A stretch of DNA of 28,552 nucleotides from a virus. The first letter of the stretch is position 1; the number at the start of each line of letters is the position of its first letter. The DNA is taken from positions 1 to 28,552 of the IMG/VR virus record IMGVR_UViG_3300049489_000424; one strand, written 5' to 3'. Position numbers and translations under genes: made by a program. Below the pieces are notes generated by a model, which saw nothing but the letters and a program-made list of their open reading frames with translations, was not told the origin of the DNA and did no database searches. Below are positions 21,561 to 28,265 of the stretch, in pieces.

Positions 21561-22077
21561 CGACATGTTTGTTTCTCCAATCGAGACAGAGGGAGTCTCA
21601 ATAGGCAGGCGATTCGGAATCTACTCATTTTGGGATGCCTCTGGGAATCTCATATATCTCGGCATGAGCACGAATATGGGTAGTCGTATTATCAGCAGTT
21701 TTTGGCATCGGTTCAGAGTTCCGTCAGAGCAGATCCGGTGCAAGGTTATTTACACCGAAACGAAGTCGGATGCGTTTGTGCTTGAAGCCTACCTGATAGC
21801 AAAGCTCAAGCCGCCGATGAACGGGTCTGGTGTTTTCCAGAACGACGAAACCACATTCCAAATTCAGGTCCCAGGTTGGTCGCGCGAGTTCGACTGCCTG
21901 AATATGGATGACGTTTCGGAGTATTGGCGAAGGACGGACGAGCTTAGGGAAATCGAGTCGGTAAATGGATACGCAAAGAATGCAGACAAGAAGGACATCG
22001 ACGGATTCGACGAAGTTGAGGTGGGTGAAGTTCAACGATCTGACGGACAGGATTTTGAGGACTCTCTCTGGTTCTGA
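21544..22077 (+). CDS. GIY-YIG endonuclease
   Basis: A 177-aa nuclease. The start is taken at the ATG at 21544, eight bases after AAGGA, and lies inside the helicase gene. The catalytic domain has GIY (25-27), YLG (38-40, for YIG), an Arg in MGSRII (R48), a Glu in VLEAYLI (E81) and N near residue 93, all expected for this family. The C-terminal tail (NADKKDIDGFDEVEVGE) is acidic. It could be a homing endonuclease sitting after the helicase, or a repair/junction-processing enzyme. Codons are slightly more AT-rich than in the neighbours, which favours a mobile origin. Confidence 0.8.
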   Translation: MQIHFNDMFVSPIETEGVSIGRRFGIYSFWDASGNLIYLGMSTNMGSRIISSFWHRFRVPSEQIRCKVIYTETKSDAFVLEAYLIAKLKPPMNGSGVFQNDETTFQIQVPGWSREFDCLNMDDVSEYWRRTDELREIESVNGYAKNADKKDIDGFDEVEVGEVQRSDGQDFEDSLWF

Positions 22078-22336
22078 AGCGAAACTGATGATGGTTTATT
22101 TTAGGCACGCAAGGGTTGAAACAAACTCGAAGGGGATAACCCGGAACGTATTCCACGTGAGCGACAAATTAGCCGCAGAGACGATTGGATTGTCAGTCCT
22201 GACAGTCCGAGACTGCCGTCGGCGACTGTGCAGAGACGGGGTGATCAAGCGATCCAGAAAGGCGACAGCCGGCAGGCCGGCGAGGCATTACATAACAGAG
22301 GACTGCCGACAGAGGGGTGAAGTTGAGGCGGAGTGA
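21965..22336 (+). CDS. Winged-helix DNA-binding protein, possible replication initiator
   Basis: A 123-aa basic protein. It has a winged-helix pattern: a first strand region WVKFNDLTDRILRTLSGSEAKLMMVYF, a helix-turn-helix VSDKLAAETIGLSVLTVRDC, then RRRLCRDGVIKRSRKATAGR with the basic wing. The beginning 'VKF...L...L..LSG.E.K....' resembles the N-domain of lambda O-type initiators. The gene overlaps the GIY-YIG gene by 113 bases if the ATG at 21965 is used; a GTG at 22025 would remove much of that overlap but has no site before it. Its last codons lie inside the first iteron, so the protein probably binds the array. Confidence 0.65.
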   Translation: MDTQRMQTRRTSTDSTKLRWVKFNDLTDRILRTLSGSEAKLMMVYFRHARVETNSKGITRNVFHVSDKLAAETIGLSVLTVRDCRRRLCRDGVIKRSRKATAGRPARHYITEDCRQRGEVEAE

Positions 22337-22417
22337 TTCCACTACATGAGGCGGAGTGGAATGACTACTTGAGGCGGAGTCATTCCACTACTTGAGGCGG
22401 AGTCAGATCACTCCGCC
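22324..22417 (+). repeat. Four 23-bp iterons (probable replication origin)
   Basis: TGAGGCGGAGT starts at 22324, 22347, 22370 and 22393, exactly 23 bp apart. Copies 1 and 3 continue as (G/C)ATTCCACTAC; in copy 2 the corresponding bases are inverted (GGAATGAC against GTCATTCC). Copy 4 ends in an inverted ACTCCGCC, which pairs with its own GGCGGAGT. The first copy overlaps the stop codon of the winged-helix gene. Tandem repeats of about two helical turns beside a primase, helicase and DNA-binding gene are the mark of an iteron origin. Confidence 0.8.
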
Positions 22418-22420
22418 ATA

Positions 22421-22469
22421 CATATGCAGAAAGCATATGCAGGAGGCTTTCGCTTCGCACGCCTCCCGC
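22421..22469 (+). repeat. Two hairpins after the iterons
   Basis: CATATGC-AGAAA-GCATATG (22421-22439) is a perfect 7-base inverted repeat. GGAGGC (22442-22447) and GCCTCC (22461-22466) form a second, extendable by two pairs after an A-C mismatch. They follow the iterons without a gap and may be part of the origin (strand-opening or initiator sites). No T-run follows, so they are not terminators. The rest up to 22506 shows nothing else. Confidence 0.55.
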
Positions 22470-22506
22470 CAGAAGTGAATTTGTCCAACGGAGGGGGTTA
22501 GAAAAA

Positions 22507-22674
22507 GTGGAACGGAAGCACAGGTACACGATCACGGTCGAGCCGGTTTCGGACTGCAGGGAGGACGAGGCGATCAGAGGATTGCGGTGGCTTCTAAAGC
22601 GGCTGCTGCGTCAGTACGGACTTAAGTGTGTGGAGATCAGAAAGGAAACGAATGACAGCGGCGAAATTGGTTAG
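22507..22674 (+). CDS. Small Arg/Leu-rich protein
   Basis: A 55-aa protein starting with GTG at 22507 (MERKHRYTITVEPVSDCRED at the start), with a helix RGLRWLLKRLLRQYGLKCVE. A ribosome site GGAGGGG lies about ten bases before. It is the kind of small, basic protein found near origins and recombination genes of phages in planctomycetes, as far as I can recall. Its end overlaps the next gene. Function is unknown; a helix of this composition could contact DNA or a polymerase. Confidence 0.6.
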   Translation: MERKHRYTITVEPVSDCREDEAIRGLRWLLKRLLRQYGLKCVEIRKETNDSGEIG

Positions 22675-22954
22675 CGGACTTGTTTGCCGACAGGCACGCG
22701 AGCACGGCACTGACGGACCTTGGCTTACCACCAACGGCCTGACGCATCAGGAGACGGCCAGGGAAGTGGCACAGCGACTTGGATCATCACCGGTGGTTAT
22801 TGAGACGCGGGACGTCGAGACACCGTCTACGACGTTCCTGCATCGCGTAACGCGAACGGTCGTTTGGAATGTCGAGCCGGCTGTAAAGCGGTCGGAATGG
22901 GAGCATAGTGAAAACTTAAGCGAGGAACGAAATAAAACTGGAGGCGAACGATGA
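22652..22954 (+). CDS. Hypothetical phage protein
   Basis: A 100-aa protein with no recognised family. The ATG at 22652 follows AAAGGA at about six bases; the upstream GTG (22628) lies in the previous gene. The sequence has a mixed helix-strand profile with one clear helix (LTHQETAREVAQRLG) and a beta pair (STTFLHRVTRTVVWNVEP). The ending (SENLSEERNKTGGER) is charged and probably flexible. Its stop overlaps the modular-protein gene by ATGA. Confidence 0.55.
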   Translation: MTAAKLVSGLVCRQAREHGTDGPWLTTNGLTHQETAREVAQRLGSSPVVIETRDVETPSTTFLHRVTRTVVWNVEPAVKRSEWEHSENLSEERNKTGGER

Positions 22955-24132
22955 GTGATTGGATTGTTGATCGACTGCCGACAGAGGCGGACGCGGATGC
23001 GAAAGGCTTTGTCGGAACTGATCTGGATGGTCTTTTTCAGTTTGTCGCATGGCAGAACATCAAGCGTGGTGATCCGTGGTATCCAATACCGAAGCCCTAC
23101 GTCCCACCGAAGCCAGAGCCAGACACGAGTTTGGCGGCGAGCATTCATAGGTTTGAGTTTTTCCGAAAATACGGAGACGATGATTACTATGATTCGACTC
23201 TGATTGATGACGACGTTTCTCGCATCATCGAAGCTGCTCGGAATTGGGATAAGATTGACGACGACAACGAGATAGCAGATCTTCAGCAGCGTCTTGAGCA
23301 GTCTGAACATGAACGCAATTCATTGAATCGAGAAGTTGAACGACTCGCAAAAAAAGCCGATAAATGGGACGAGCATCAAAGCCTAGTCGCTTCGCTTGTA
23401 GAATCAGATGCAAACGCCATCGCAGATATTTGCGGAAGCTTGCCAGATTCAGACGCGAGTTTGGCGGCGAGCATTGAGCACGTTAAAGAGTGGCTGACGT
23501 GCAGTACGTTTGCAGACAGTGACCCCAATAAGTCACCGCTGCTGCGTGATCTAACAGCCGTCATCGAAGCCGCTCGCAAGACACTTGAAGTGGAGCAACA
23601 GATCGCTGACGACTTGGATCAGGAATTCCCAAAAGCGAAGGATACGAGCCTAGCAGAAAGCATTTCGTTCTATGAGCGGATGTTTGCAGGTGGAGGTTGT
23701 CATACCACTGGGCGAGACTATGAAGTTCCGACTTGCACTTGCATCGTGTGTTGCAAGCACCGGATTCTTGAAGCCGCTCGCGAGTGGGACGCAAGGCGGC
23801 GAGTGTGTGAAGCAGAGTCAGCGTTTTCGTCTCTTGACGATCCGAGAATCATTGGCAGCAACGATCCCGACGGCGTTGGTGAAGGGTGGCGGCTTTTAGG
23901 CAAAGACGAGTGCCCGGATAGGAAACTCAGTGATGAACTCTCTGCTGATCGCGTAAATTGGAAGGTGACTTCATGGAAAGGCAATCGCACTTGCGACTAC
24001 ATCAATAAAGAATACGGAATTCGTTTCTTCCGTCGCCGCATCGAGACGCCGGAACAGTCCGACGGATTGGATCACAAGAGCCCGCTTGCCGCAAAGATGG
24101 TCGCATGTCAGCAACCAGCCGAGCCGCAATGA
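22951..24132 (+). CDS. Modular protein with three internal repeats
   Basis: A 393-aa protein. Residues 3-45 (DWIVDRLPTEADADAKGF onward, to WYP) resemble a small phage module, 'W..DRLPTE.DAD...V'. Three repeats of about 45 residues follow at 58-100, 168-209 and 231-280, each starting D(T/A)SLA(A/E)SI and ending in (I/V)(I/L)EAAR(x)W(D). A coiled coil lies at about 104-140. The third repeat has an insert with CTCIVCC. Residues 311-364 (GWRLLGKDE to RRRIE) form another module. At DNA level, 20 identical bases in repeats 1 and 2 (from 23126 and 23456) show a recent duplication. GGAGG precedes the start. Probably a scaffold or adaptor; function unknown. Confidence 0.6.
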   Translation: MSDWIVDRLPTEADADAKGFVGTDLDGLFQFVAWQNIKRGDPWYPIPKPYVPPKPEPDTSLAASIHRFEFFRKYGDDDYYDSTLIDDDVSRIIEAARNWDKIDDDNEIADLQQRLEQSEHERNSLNREVERLAKKADKWDEHQSLVASLVESDANAIADICGSLPDSDASLAASIEHVKEWLTCSTFADSDPNKSPLLRDLTAVIEAARKTLEVEQQIADDLDQEFPKAKDTSLAESISFYERMFAGGGCHTTGRDYEVPTCTCIVCCKHRILEAAREWDARRRVCEAESAFSSLDDPRIIGSNDPDGVGEGWRLLGKDECPDRKLSDELSADRVNWKVTSWKGNRTCDYINKEYGIRFFRRRIETPEQSDGLDHKSPLAAKMVACQQPAEPQ

Positions 24133-24377
24133 GCAAGCCGAGGGAGTACACACTTCGATGGTCGATGCGTGACGGATGCTATCAGGTTGAGCCGACAAGC
24201 CAGATTGCAAGCGCAGAAATCCACGTCCGTGAAGTCAACGCCGAGATGGACGCTTGGACGGCGAAACTGATCGAGTTGTGTGATGACTTACGAATAGATC
24301 ACGATCTCGGATTAGAGCTACCTCCGAGGACGGCAACGACAAGTATTATCAAGCACATGAAAGCGAGGCCGCAATGA
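24129..24377 (+). CDS. Small protein of unknown function
   Basis: An 82-aa protein (MSKPREYTLRWSMRDGCYQV at the start) with an ATGA overlap on each side. It starts with a beta strand pair, then a helical acidic centre (EVNAEMDAWTAKLIELCDDL), and has no Cys motif or membrane segment. It sits between the modular gene and the PD-(D/E)XK nuclease in one translationally coupled string. Function is unknown. Confidence 0.6.
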   Translation: MSKPREYTLRWSMRDGCYQVEPTSQIASAEIHVREVNAEMDAWTAKLIELCDDLRIDHDLGLELPPRTATTSIIKHMKARPQ

Positions 24378-24742
24378 CGAGCCGCTTCAAGCATCTATCA
24401 CGTGGACGAATCGCAACACGCGGTGAGCGAAATGCGACCGAGGCAAGGTTCGAATTGCTGCTCAGAGCGGATCCAAACATCGCCGCGTATTGGTTCGAGC
24501 CACTGACACTGAGACTGTCACATCCACCGATAGGCCAACCAGCAAAGTACACGCCAGACTTCCTCGTGCTGATGTCCGACGGCACGACCAGGCTGATCGA
24601 CGTCAAGGGTTCAGGATTGGACGACAACGCGTCGATCGTGCGGCTCAAGTGTGCAGCTGAGCAGTATCCGCTCTGGGTATTCCAGGTCGCCAAGGAGCGA
24701 CGCAAGCGAGACGGCGGCGGGTTTGACGTGAGAGAAGTCTAG
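24374..24742 (+). CDS. PD-(D/E)XK nuclease, DUF1064-like
   Basis: A 122-aa nuclease. The motif pattern is complete: an early Glu pair in RNATEARFELLL (E23, E27), the PD step in KYTPDFLVLMSDG (D62), and the core DVKG (D76, K78, G79). It resembles the small phage Holliday-junction-type or single-strand-processing enzymes described as DUF1064 and similar, but the exact family is uncertain. It probably resolves branched DNA before packaging. ATGA overlap to the previous gene. Confidence 0.72.
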   Translation: MTSRFKHLSRGRIATRGERNATEARFELLLRADPNIAAYWFEPLTLRLSHPPIGQPAKYTPDFLVLMSDGTTRLIDVKGSGLDDNASIVRLKCAAEQYPLWVFQVAKERRKRDGGGFDVREV

Positions 24743-24829
24743 GGAAGGGAGTAGGTACTACAAAAAGCGATTTTTCTTTCCTGACCCATTCGGGAACACT
24801 CAAAACCCCCTATTTCCTTTCTACCTTGC

Positions 24830-24858
24830 GTGACTTTTGCGGACTGATTCGCTAGATT
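24830..24858 (+). promoter_or_regulatory. Probable rightward promoter
   Basis: GTGACT (24830-24835) and TAGATT (24853-24858) match four of six bases each and are 17 bp apart. They lie about 30 bases before the next gene, in a 149-bp gap between coding blocks. The gap upstream also has AAAAAGCGATTTTT, a small AT-rich palindrome that may act as a weak terminator. Confidence 0.5.
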
Positions 24859-24891
24859 GCGTGTGCATTCTCAATGGATTAGGGAGTTGTG

Positions 24892-25083
24892 ATGGGATCG
24901 GAAGTCCGTCAAATTAAGCTTAGGTACGGTCGATGCGTCAGGCTGGAAGGTGATTCGATCGTGATGCTGCCGGAGGATTCGCGGTTATCTGCCGTCATCT
25001 TGCACATCATCACGGCTGGTCAGATCCAGCACCACGACGCACCGATTGATGACCGACCACAGCGAAAGCGTAAGCCTCGCTGA
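24892..25083 (+). CDS. Small protein of unknown function
   Basis: A 63-aa protein (MGSEVRQIKLRYGRCVRLEG at the start). The ATG at 24892 follows AGGGAG five bases before it; a GTG three bases earlier would be too close. The first part is a beta region (IKLRYGRCVRLEGDSIVMLP), then a hydrophobic stretch (AVILHIITAG) and a basic tail (RPQRKRKPR). It stands alone between a promoter and the tRNA, and may be an early regulator. No family is recognised. Confidence 0.6.
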   Translation: MGSEVRQIKLRYGRCVRLEGDSIVMLPEDSRLSAVILHIITAGQIQHHDAPIDDRPQRKRKPR

Positions 25084-25087
25084 CATG

Positions 25088-25160
25088 CGTGGAGTGGAGA
25101 AGTGGCTAACTCGCCAGGCTCATAACCTGGAGATCGCTGGTTCGAATCCAGCCTCCGCAA
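25088..25160 (+). tRNA. Initiator-type tRNA-Met (CAT)
   Basis: A complete cloverleaf reads CGTGGAG-TG-GAGA...ACTC-G-CCAGG-CTCATAA-CCTGG...GCTGG-TTCGAAT-CCAGC-CTCCGCA-A. Base C1 faces A72, the unpaired end that marks bacterial initiators, and A11-T24 in the D-stem is also an initiator feature. T8-G9 matches as well. Two of the three G-C pairs of the anticodon stem (30-40, 31-39) are present; the third is A29-T41. It is thus an initiator-like tRNA with one weakened mark. CCA is not encoded. Confidence 0.85.
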
Positions 25161-25189
25161 TTTTAAACACGACTGATTCAACCGCAGCA

Positions 25190-25229
25190 GGCGGGTAGCT
25201 TTCAGGAATGAGAGCCACCCGCCTTTTTT
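25190..25229 (+). terminator. Rho-independent terminator after tRNA-Met
   Basis: GGCGGGT (25190-25196) and ACCCGCC (25217-25223) form a perfect seven-base stem. An inner CTTTC / GAGAG stem extends it, and six T follow. It lies 30 bases after the tRNA and ends that transcript. Confidence 0.85.
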
Positions 25230-25258
25230 CGTTTCAGGACTCTTTGAAAGGCGAATCA

Positions 25259-25702
25259 ATGGCGACTCACGAGTTTACCCCGACGTTGGAGTTTGGCTGC
25301 CTGCGGGACGCGATACGCATCCTGCGAGCGGGACCGTCGGAACTGGACACGGCGGAAGTCTGCGAGGTCGGACAGCACCTAGCATGGTTCAGCGGTTGCT
25401 CTCTCGCGTGGTACGCCGAGCGGAAGAAAGTCGCACCAGACGATACCGATAGCACGCTGCTCGATCGGCTGCTGTCGCTGTTCAGCCGACGCGATGATTT
25501 CGGCGGTGAACTGCCAGTATCGGCGACAGACGAACAAGGCAATGAGTTTCCGATCCAGTCGGTGGACGAACTCTGTGACATCGCAGAATCCGCACTGGAG
25601 CCGGACAGCGAAGGCTACGCCGCGTTCCCGGTGATCCAGGTTCTCTCGATCGTCATCCCGATCATCATCGAGCTACTCAAGCGACGGAAGGGTGACGAGT
25701 GA
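25259..25702 (+). CDS. Hypothetical protein with C-terminal hydrophobic anchor
   Basis: A 147-aa protein starting at 25259, seven bases after GAAAGGC. It has an N-terminal soluble domain (helices LRDAIRILRAG and CEVGQHLAWFSGCSLAWYAE), an acidic middle and, at the end, FPVIQVLSIVIPIIIELL followed by KRRK, like a C-terminal membrane segment with positive-inside flank. A tail-anchored shape of this kind would suit a membrane accessory, perhaps linked to lysis given the genes further on. No family is recognised. GTGA overlap to the next gene. Confidence 0.55.
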   Translation: MATHEFTPTLEFGCLRDAIRILRAGPSELDTAEVCEVGQHLAWFSGCSLAWYAERKKVAPDDTDSTLLDRLLSLFSRRDDFGGELPVSATDEQGNEFPIQSVDELCDIAESALEPDSEGYAAFPVIQVLSIVIPIIIELLKRRKGDE

Positions 25703-25923
25703 ACGCAAAGGTTCGGCAGTGCGAGAACTGTAATTTTTGGATTGCAGTAAAGGGAGAGCGATTCTGCAAGGGCTGCAAGAAGGAAGTCATACGGAAGCTC
25801 AAAGACGATGGGTATCTGACTGAGCCCGATCTACGCGGAACGTTTAGCGAACGCATCGGAAGAAAAGAGCGATCATCCGCCGTTCTAGGTGGCTCGTGCG
25901 AAATGAGGACCGACGATGAATAG
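25699..25923 (+). CDS. Small zinc-ribbon protein
   Basis: A 74-aa protein starting with GTG at 25699 (GTGA overlap). It has a CENC and a CKGC pair 14 residues apart, typical of a one-metal ribbon, with WIAVKGERF in between. Then comes a basic helix (KEVIRKLKDDGYLTEPD) and a charged end. Function is unknown; it may regulate transcription or bind nucleic acid. Confidence 0.62.
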   Translation: MNAKVRQCENCNFWIAVKGERFCKGCKKEVIRKLKDDGYLTEPDLRGTFSERIGRKERSSAVLGGSCEMRTDDE

Positions 25924-26711
25924 ATTCGCCTGCCTCTTGCTGGGACTGCTGCTACTCTCGCCGGGATCACACTTGGTCGCGTGGGGCCAGTCCCAGCTTG
26001 AGGTTGACGCGGTTTGGCGGTGCGAAAGGACTCATCAACGTCGGCGACGTGGTACTGATCGAGAACGCCAGCGAGATCAAGTTGCAGCCAGCCGTCATGG
26101 TCAAGGTGGTGTCGGAGGCAGCGAACGTCGAAGTCGAGATTACCGACCGCGACCGTCGTCGTGTGGCGTTCGAGCAATTGGCGAGCGAGAACGGCACGAG
26201 CGTCTATTTGGTCAGCGAGCCGGGTAAGTTCTGGCTTGATGTGACCGCGATCGACTTTGCGAAAAACATCTACCGGCGTTCGACCGGCACCGTCATCGAG
26301 GTACCACCGGCACGACCGATCGGACCCGTCGTACCGCCGATGCCGGACCTGCCAGCACCGAGCGACTCGCTGAAAGCGTTGGTCACGCCGATCGGTGCGA
26401 AGCTCGCTGGCGATCCTGCAAAGGCGATGGCGGTTAGCCACATGGCACTAGGCTTCGCCGATGCCGCCAAGTCGGTATCGCTGCCTGACGTGGCATCGCT
26501 CGCGAGGGTCCATGTCGCTGCGGTCACGTCGCTGACACTGCCACCAGGGGCCGCAATCGGGTCGGTGATGGAGCAGGCAATGGCGAGTCACCTCGGGATC
26601 TCACGCAACGACCAGGGACAGTGGCTAGATCGTCCGCTGACGGCAGCAGACCGCGACAAGATCGCGGAGGTTTACTCGGCAATCGGCTGGGCAGCGAGGC
26701 AAGTCAAATGA
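25916..26711 (+). CDS. Secreted protein, apparent frameshift
   Basis: The frame from 25916 begins with a Sec signal peptide (MNRFACLLLGLLLLSPGS) and reads QSQLEVDAV, then turns into Arg-rich nonsense. A second frame, open from about 25998 to 26711, gives a plausible periplasmic or surface protein (GGAKGLINVGDVVLIENAS onward, with DVTAIDFAKNIYRRSTG and a Pro-rich linker before a helical C-terminal domain). The two fit as one protein if one base is removed near the TTT at 26013-26015 (DAV-GGAKG). It is either a real mutation, a programmed shift or a sequence error. The second frame alone has only a TTG start and no signal. Product about 260 aa. Confidence 0.55.
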
Positions 26712-26920
26712 GACTCCGAGTCACCAGCAAAACGAACTACGTGACGTTCATCGACGAGTGCTGCGACCATGACTTGGTGATGATCCTTTCGGCAATGCAG
26801 CGGTACCACACTCGCTGGCTTCGCCGACGTAAGCCGCACACGATCGAGATCGTGACCGCCAAGGGACGCTACGTGTTCTTGGTTGCTGATATTTCCGCCG
26901 TCGCACTAGAGGCTACATGA
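26708..26920 (+). CDS. Small basic protein of unknown function
   Basis: A 70-aa protein (MRLRVTSKTNYVTFIDECCD at the start) with an ATGA overlap on each side. It has a helix with basic residues (RYHTRWLRRRK) and a hydrophobic end (GRYVFLVADISAVALEA). Only one CC pair is present. No family is recognised. Its place between the secreted protein and the membrane protein suggests it belongs to that group. Confidence 0.5.
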   Translation: MRLRVTSKTNYVTFIDECCDHDLVMILSAMQRYHTRWLRRRKPHTIEIVTAKGRYVFLVADISAVALEAT

Positions 26921-27108
26921 TGCCAATCTCAACTTACTTTTTTTACGCAGCGATATTCTTTGCGATTTTCGGTTCTGTCCTCGGACTTATTGGAATATGG
27001 CATCGAGGATTCTGGGACAACGAAATCAGTATCAAGCTAATCATGACTGACATGGTTCTGCTTGTGGCTGCGATTATCGTATCTGCGATCATCAGGTTTT
27101 TACGATAA
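26917..27108 (+). CDS. Small membrane protein, possible holin
   Basis: A 63-aa protein with two hydrophobic stretches, IFFAIFGSVLGLIGIW and MVLLVAAIIVSAIIRFL, separated by a short charged loop (HRGFWDNEISIK). ATGATG start at 26917; overlaps the next gene at a single base (TAATG). Two helices with a basic end (RFLR) is a common holin shape (class II), and the next gene encodes an enzyme that could need release. The role is inference. Confidence 0.5.
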   Translation: MMPISTYFFYAAIFFAIFGSVLGLIGIWHRGFWDNEISIKLIMTDMVLLVAAIIVSAIIRFLR

Positions 27109-28265
27109 TGGCGGGCCCGCGAATCATCCCGCACGGTATGGAGATGTGGCCGGAAAAGGCAACGAGCCTTTCCGTCGAATCTGTCGTGCGAATGTATGAG
27201 GATGGTTTCGCGGGTGCGTACTTTGAGCCGGACGAACGCGAGGCGTTTCATGATGAGATCATCATGTCCGGCGGTCGCGTCTACGGAAGCGACATCGCTC
27301 ACGACGTAGGGTTCGATGATAGCGGTGCTGGGAAGCTGTCGATCCCGTTTGTGTTCTCGCAGATCATCTTTCCTGGTGCGTTGCCTGGTCCGGGGCAGGT
27401 GCGAGGTGATTGCGTTTCTCATGATGCCAAAAATTCGGCAATGGTCACTTACGCTTGCGAGATCCAGTGGGGCAAGCCGGATGAGGTCAGCGGCAAGATC
27501 GAAGAAGCTCCCTACATCTCACCTCTCGGTTTAACGCAAGGGGGCTTCGCTACCGAACCGGCGTATCATCATCGCGGACATGGGTCGGACGGTTGGAGCT
27601 GCGATGCAGCCGCTCGCGTGTGGATGAACAAGGCTGGATTGCTGCCGCGTTCCGACTACACCAACACACCGCTTGGCATGGACTTGACGAAATACAGCGG
27701 GCCAAACGCTGGCCGTTGGGGCAGGACTCCGCCGCCTGCCGACGTGATCGAGTTCACGAACGACAACCTAGTCCGTCAAGCGACGACCTGCGGCAGCCGT
27801 GAAGAACGCCGCGACTTCATCGCCAACGGCTACGCAATCTCGACCTGTGGCAGCGAAGGTTTCAGCGACAAACGAGACGATAACGGCGTCAGTGCTCGGC
27901 GTGGCTCGTGGGCTCATGCCATGTGCATATGTGGCATAGATGACCGCGACAGCACGAAGGCAATCTACGGCGAGTCGCTTGAGCTAGTCCAAAATTCATG
28001 GGCCGTCTGGAACAGCGGTCCGCGTGATATCCGCGACTCGAAAGAGTACGTCCAGGGACTGATGGTGATGACCGGCAAGACGAGGACGGAACTGATCGCA
28101 CTGGACATAGTCAACGCCGAGACCGGCAACATCATGATTCCGAAGGGTTCGTTCTGGGCACGAAGCCGCGATGTCAAGGGACGGACCTGCATCGCTAAGG
28201 CTGGCGTCAACGGTTGGCAAAAGCGAGATCTCTGGATACCGATGCCGGGAGACTTGCTGATATGA
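27108..28265 (+). CDS. Papain-fold cysteine protease
   Basis: A 385-aa protein with the papain signature: Q97 and C102 in GQVRGDCVSH (oxyanion Gln and nucleophile), H270 in WAHAMCICGID, and N296 in VQNSWAVWNSG. The NSW phrase is the mark of papain's Asn loop. The spacing (about 168 residues from Cys to His) is normal. There is no signal peptide. A C-terminal part (310-385) is beta-rich and may bind a target. It follows a two-helix membrane protein, so a lysis role (protein-rich planctomycete wall) is attractive. A virion or host-takeover protease is the alternative. ATGA overlap to the next gene. Confidence 0.68.
   Translation: MAGPRIIPHGMEMWPEKATSLSVESVVRMYEDGFAGAYFEPDEREAFHDEIIMSGGRVYGSDIAHDVGFDDSGAGKLSIPFVFSQIIFPGALPGPGQVRGDCVSHDAKNSAMVTYACEIQWGKPDEVSGKIEEAPYISPLGLTQGGFATEPAYHHRGHGSDGWSCDAAARVWMNKAGLLPRSDYTNTPLGMDLTKYSGPNAGRWGRTPPPADVIEFTNDNLVRQATTCGSREERRDFIANGYAISTCGSEGFSDKRDDNGVSARRGSWAHAMCICGIDDRDSTKAIYGESLELVQNSWAVWNSGPRDIRDSKEYVQGLMVMTGKTRTELIALDIVNAETGNIMIPKGSFWARSRDVKGRTCIAKAGVNGWQKRDLWIPMPGDLLI

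Noticed and set aside
22424-22501. A 25-codon frame after the iterons, starting MQKAYAGGFRFARLPP
   Set aside because: It lies wholly on the two hairpins, has no ribosome site and no protein-like pattern, so the hairpins explain its sequence better.
22747-23310. A 187-codon leftward frame over two rightward genes
   Set aside because: Its translation is rich in Arg, Ser and Val with no pattern, while both plus-strand frames have ribosome sites and coupling.
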